Assembly: GCF_025717555.1 (NCBI RefSeq)
Contig: NZ_JAJIRP010000013.1
Coordinates: 62,001 to 126,000, forward strand
Source of the DNA: Paucibacter sp. B2R-40
Lineage (GTDB): Bacteria > Pseudomonadota > Gammaproteobacteria > Burkholderiales > Burkholderiaceae_C
Direction of reading: 5' to 3'
DNA length: 64,000 bases
The notes beneath the pieces are model-generated. The model worked only from the letters and a program-made list of their open reading frames with translations. It searched no databases and was not told the DNA's origin. Both the position numbers and the translations under genes were made by a program. Positions within the stretch are counted from its first letter, which is position 1. The number at the start of each line of letters is the position of its first letter. Positions 61,701 through 64,000 of this stretch are shown piece by piece.

Positions 61701-63422
61701 GGCGGGGCCAATAGTTTGGTCGATATTGCCATTCTCCAAGGAGGCAGGCTGGAGCTTGAAGCGCCCACCGCAGGTGTCACATCGATGTATCTGGCGCGCG
61801 AGGGTGGTCAAACCCTGATGACGATCGACGGCGCGGGGTCGGCGCTGAGCTTGTCTGGCGGGGACTATCGTTGGCTGGATATTGGGCGGCTGGCGGGGCA
61901 TGCGCAAATGCAAATCAGCAATGGCGCTACTGTCTCCGGGGCGAACTACCTGAGAGTCGGCATTTCCGGAGGCACTGGCTTACTGGGCTTGAGCGGGTCA
62001 GGAAGTCGGCTGACACTTCAGACCGACGGTTTGCTCGGCGATGGAAGTGACCAAGCCGCTTGGAATCCGAGCGTCAGAATCGGCGATCAAGGCCGAGGGA
62101 CTCTTTTGGTCGAGCAGGGCGCTGTCATGACGGTGAGCGGGCAGGCGGCCTCGACGGCATCGGATCTGCGCATCACCACGCTCGAAATCGGACGTAGCTA
62201 CGGCAGTTTGGTCGGCGCTGGCCTGGCGCTGGTGAGTGGTGCCGGTTCATTGCTGAAGGTGCAGGGCGTTGATGCCAGGCTCATTGTCGGACTTGGCACA
62301 AACGGTGATGGGCAACTGAAGGTGCAGGATCAGGCTAGGCTCGAAACCACCTTGCTACATATTGGCAGCTCGGGTGGCACGGGGCAACTGCGGGTCGATA
62401 ACGCCGAGGTGAAGCTGAGCGGCCAGTGGACCAGCGACGCCACGGGGGCAGGGGTGACGGTTGGGCGAGGGATGGGCTCGAGTGGACAGGTGCAGCTGAA
62501 CAATGGCGCCAAGCTGATGATCAGCAATCTGAGTGATGCGGGTGCGTTCCTGGATTTGGGTGGCGGCCGGGTGGAGTTTGGCAGTGGCATGTTGACAGTG
62601 ACCGGCGCTTCACAGGTCAAGTTGGCGGCAGCGCCTGGTTTGGCGAGCGTCAATATCGGCCGCAGCGGCACTGGTATCGCCAGCTTCGATGGCGCCAGCA
62701 GCCTGGATGTAGGGGATGGATCGGTCTATATCGGCCGCAAAGCCGGCGCCGTCGGCGTGCTGACACTGGCCGGGAACTCGACCTTGAACGCTGCTTATGT
62801 AGGTGTCGGCAGCGAGCCCGGCGTCGACACCGGTGTCGGCACGCTAATCGTCAACGCCAGCACGCTGAGCGCCAGCACGCTGGAGATCGGTGCCAAGGGC
62901 TTCGTGGGCGGCAATGGCGTGTTGAATGCCAACATCATCAATCGCGGCGTCTTTAATCCCGGCAACTCGCCCGGCACATTGACGCTGGGCGGCGACTTTA
63001 CGAACCAGGCCGGCGGGCGTTTGGTGCTGGAAGTGCAATCCAATGCGACTGGCGGCTTCGATGTTGACCAACTCGTCTTTGCCGACGCATCCCTGCTCGA
63101 TCTGAGCGGCTTGCAAATCGGTTTCAGATTCCTGGGTACCACCGACCCGAACGCCTTCCAGGTTAGTGGCAAATTTCAGATCGACAATTTTATGAAGCGT
63201 AGCGGCGGGGCTGGGCTTGACGACGCGCTGTTTTCAGGCGTTAGCTTTGCGGCCAGCTCGGATGACTACAACTTTCAGAGCTTCAGCTTCACGGCCGCCG
63301 GCGGCGCGGTGTTTGCGGCGCAGGCGGTGCCCGAACCGATGACCTGGTTGATGCTGCTGACCGGGCTAGCCTTGCTCTTGCAGCGCCGCCGATACCCTAG
63401 CAATTCAAGCAGGGCGAGCTAA
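58755..63422 (+). CDS. Giant PEP-CTERM surface protein with T5SS-type repeats
   Basis: A 1555-residue exported protein. A signal peptide (RGLMLALVALPAAQA, cleaved near residue 46) is followed by about 1350 residues of Gly/Ala/Ser-rich beta-helix-like repeats of the T5SS/PEP-CTERM-associated kind (units such as VGNAGVGRLTVSGGALLD). Three longer units carry a cysteine pair: 156/163, 516/521 and 858/863 (CLVGPQYCG, CVNKWCG, CTGHWCG), spaced 360 and 342 residues. Near 1390, GNSPGTLTLGGDFTNQAGG is the terminal beta-helix phrase of autotransporter-like passengers. The C-terminus VPEPMTWLMLLTGLALLLQRRR is a PEP-CTERM sorting tail for exosortase; no exosortase gene is here. It is likely a surface or biofilm protein. 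Confidence 0.88.
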   Translation: MSISSSVSVLSSSCSVRLRMVRPPRLNRLARGLMLALVALPAAQAAVTVTGTYWLDPWDPASLNGPDLLMPGSRLFLGSNSSATFEALAGAKVELAQLSLGQSGFTALAVLDGVGTRMSLHSNGYGNRLDVGNAGVGRLTVSGGALLDGRADATACLVGPQYCGNFVGNGAGSDGQFIITGAGSEARLLHAFVVGGINVNGSFGTAGATTHGRVDVLDGGTLRTDQLVAGVSNLGPNSNGLELSEALINLHGAGSFWEISGGALPNARADLILADGRRATTTANVGDGALWRVQPIAGSYATMLVGQNGGNGTLNVSASRIEILAPVQSFFGVGRDGGTGSARFDAGSVLQMTAGRSDIQIGQGNGNGSLLLDNSRIEMGLNDTHMGVGIEGGTGLLSLNHGAEAGVGYAVFGRAGGTGSLQIESGARFMSGSNVDIGHGGIGQVLINSAGVLEAASLNMGGWGNGQGTAVLDGAGSLIALSRIDGHRLSLGDWGKGSLVVSGGALLDAAGKAADCVNKWCGAMVGHAAGSQGWLTITGAGSEARFLSGFSVGGTQVATAAIEGWTIGTAGGTGRGRVEVLDGGLLRTKEVSTGVWNSASANGQERSFAEGLVAGAGSRWLIQGSESEGHDARLMLASSANSYADWKVQGGGELLVIAPTGRNANVDLGNGGQATLAVYGAGSRLFVSGVDARLVAGIRGGRGDIVVADSGALELLGSAHSYLNLGESGGEGELKVLSGGRVSGARDVNVGDWRGNGQGTVLIDGAGSRLDTLRSGGVTGLLTVNQGKVSLLAGGQASAFALQVAPNELLGHAEAVIDGKDSAFSLHSLDWHRLSVEKGSVIVSGGGLLDGAADAAACTGHWCGAFLANNAGGDASLTVAGAGSRASFLSTLIAGGSYVTAPPATPYTSGQPGAASRVRINVLDGGRLDTEAVRLGHGPQGSAANGAESVQVDVKLSGAGSLWRVAPGSPGSTLSSFVTGAAGGANSLVDIAILQGGRLELEAPTAGVTSMYLAREGGQTLMTIDGAGSALSLSGGDYRWLDIGRLAGHAQMQISNGATVSGANYLRVGISGGTGLLGLSGSGSRLTLQTDGLLGDGSDQAAWNPSVRIGDQGRGTLLVEQGAVMTVSGQAASTASDLRITTLEIGRSYGSLVGAGLALVSGAGSLLKVQGVDARLIVGLGTNGDGQLKVQDQARLETTLLHIGSSGGTGQLRVDNAEVKLSGQWTSDATGAGVTVGRGMGSSGQVQLNNGAKLMISNLSDAGAFLDLGGGRVEFGSGMLTVTGASQVKLAAAPGLASVNIGRSGTGIASFDGASSLDVGDGSVYIGRKAGAVGVLTLAGNSTLNAAYVGVGSEPGVDTGVGTLIVNASTLSASTLEIGAKGFVGGNGVLNANIINRGVFNPGNSPGTLTLGGDFTNQAGGRLVLEVQSNATGGFDVDQLVFADASLLDLSGLQIGFRFLGTTDPNAFQVSGKFQIDNFMKRSGGAGLDDALFSGVSFAASSDDYNFQSFSFTAAGGAVFAAQAVPEPMTWLMLLTGLALLLQRRRYPSNSSRAS

Positions 63423-64000
63423 CTGTCATTGCGCGAGGAGCCGCGCTGCACCTCCTCGCGCAAGGCCGCCAGCTCCTCATGCACGCTGCGAAGCTGCGCG
63501 TGCATATCCCTCAGAATGTCTTGCTCCATGCGGCGCTCCGAGCTTTCGACCCAGAAGGACGCGATCGCTGCCGTCACCAGCGACAGCACCGCATAACCGA
63601 GCAGCACGACAAAGACCGAGAAGATCTTGGCTGCAGGCGTGGTCGGCACGATGTCGCCATAACCCACTGTTGCCGCGGTCGTAAAAGCCAGCCAAAGCCC
63701 GTCGCCCAAGCTGTGCACGCGCGGCTCCAAGGCCCAAAAACCGACACCGCAGAAGAACAATACCAGCATCGCCAGCGCCAACAAATAGCCCAGGCCGCCA
63801 CGCGTGACCCAGAATTTGATCGCCCATGCCATGTGGACCAAGGTCAGCATGGCGACAAACAAGCGCAGGCCTAAGGCCAGTTGAGAGTGCACACTCGGCG
63901 GCAGGAGCGCGGCAGCGACCAAACCGACGGCCAGCACCAGATCCATCGCATTGCTGCGCAGGTATTGGCGTGGGTGGCTGAGTTGGCTGGCCACCAGGCT
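63419..64000 (-). CDS. Potassium channel family protein, 5' end beyond window
   Basis: At least 191 residues of a four-helix ion-channel protein. The selectivity filter TTAATVGYGDIVPTTPAAKI is intact, flanked by hydrophobic helices (LLALAMLVLFFCGVGFWAL before, IFSVFVVLLGYAVLSLVTAA after), and the C-terminus is a coiled coil (RRMEQDILRDMHAQL, HEELAALREEV). A GTG at 63994 could start it, but the frame is open to the window edge, so the true start may lie outside. The stop codon overlaps the PEP-CTERM gene's by three bases, tail to tail. Probably a voltage-independent K+ channel of the inner membrane. Confidence 0.85.
   Translation of the reverse strand, partial: SLVASQLSHPRQYLRSNAMDLVLAVGLVAAALLPPSVHSQLALGLRLFVAMLTLVHMAWAIKFWVTRGGLGYLLALAMLVLFFCGVGFWALEPRVHSLGDGLWLAFTTAATVGYGDIVPTTPAAKIFSVFVVLLGYAVLSLVTAAIASFWVESSERRMEQDILRDMHAQLRSVHEELAALREEVQRGSSRNDS

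Overview
The window is a GC-rich, gene-dense chromosomal segment that reads as a betaproteobacterium of the order Burkholderiales, probably of the Roseateles/Rubrivivax/Leptothrix type. This is inferred from gene families and layout (ivd–can–aceK–thiolase cluster, fused IcmF, PEP-CTERM surface protein, NasT-controlled nitrate operon), not from a marker gene. I see no rRNA, tRNA, CRISPR array, prophage or intact insertion sequence.

Layout. 0–2.6 kb: minus-strand membrane and stress genes (SbtA-type permease fragment, ExoD-like, TerB-like, a 51-residue membrane protein, Bax inhibitor-1 family, HPF-like). 2.7–12.1 kb: plus-strand LysR regulator, then isovaleryl-CoA dehydrogenase, carbonic anhydrase, AceK, thiolase, SDR, a second acyl-CoA dehydrogenase, and an unusual acyltransferase–aminotransferase fusion. 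12.1–19 kb: periplasmic solute-binding protein and a signalling cluster (response regulator/kinase, CheR, and a 1240-residue hybrid kinase with three receivers). 19.3–26.6 kb: lipoprotein, fused indolepyruvate oxidoreductase divergent from two Lrp genes, GNAT, SMP-30 enzyme. 26.8–31 kb: TMEM175 channel, rhodaneses, SnoaL-like protein, MocR regulator divergent from a rhodanese/GNAT pair. 31.1–37.7 kb: a block with an ECF sigma factor and a Ser/Thr kinase, bounded by the 3' end of icmF and by a decayed copy of that same 3' end. 37.7–41 kb: icmF. 41–45.5 kb: HD-GYP phosphodiesterase, two DUF membrane proteins, small lipoprotein. 45.6–56 kb: complete assimilatory nitrate regulon (nasT, ABC transporter, nirBD, nasA, cobA). 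56–64 kb: acetyltransferase, coaX, LuxR regulator, giant PEP-CTERM repeat protein, K+ channel.

How parts work together. The nitrate operon shows a near-consensus sigma-54 promoter, then a leader with two hairpins carrying the ANTAR hexaloop signature, then a terminator whose 5' arm overlaps the second hairpin. NasT is encoded just upstream, so control by nitrogen status and by NasT antitermination can be read from the DNA. Matching TGACG…CGTCA palindromes precede both ivd and icmF, 37 kb apart, suggesting one regulator of branched-chain acyl-CoA catabolism. The ECF factor lacks the acidic motif of region 2.2, has Thr-Thr there, and is linked to a Ser/Thr kinase, as in phosphorylation-activated ECF43-type sigma factors.

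All residue and base counts are read by eye; no database search or folding program was run.
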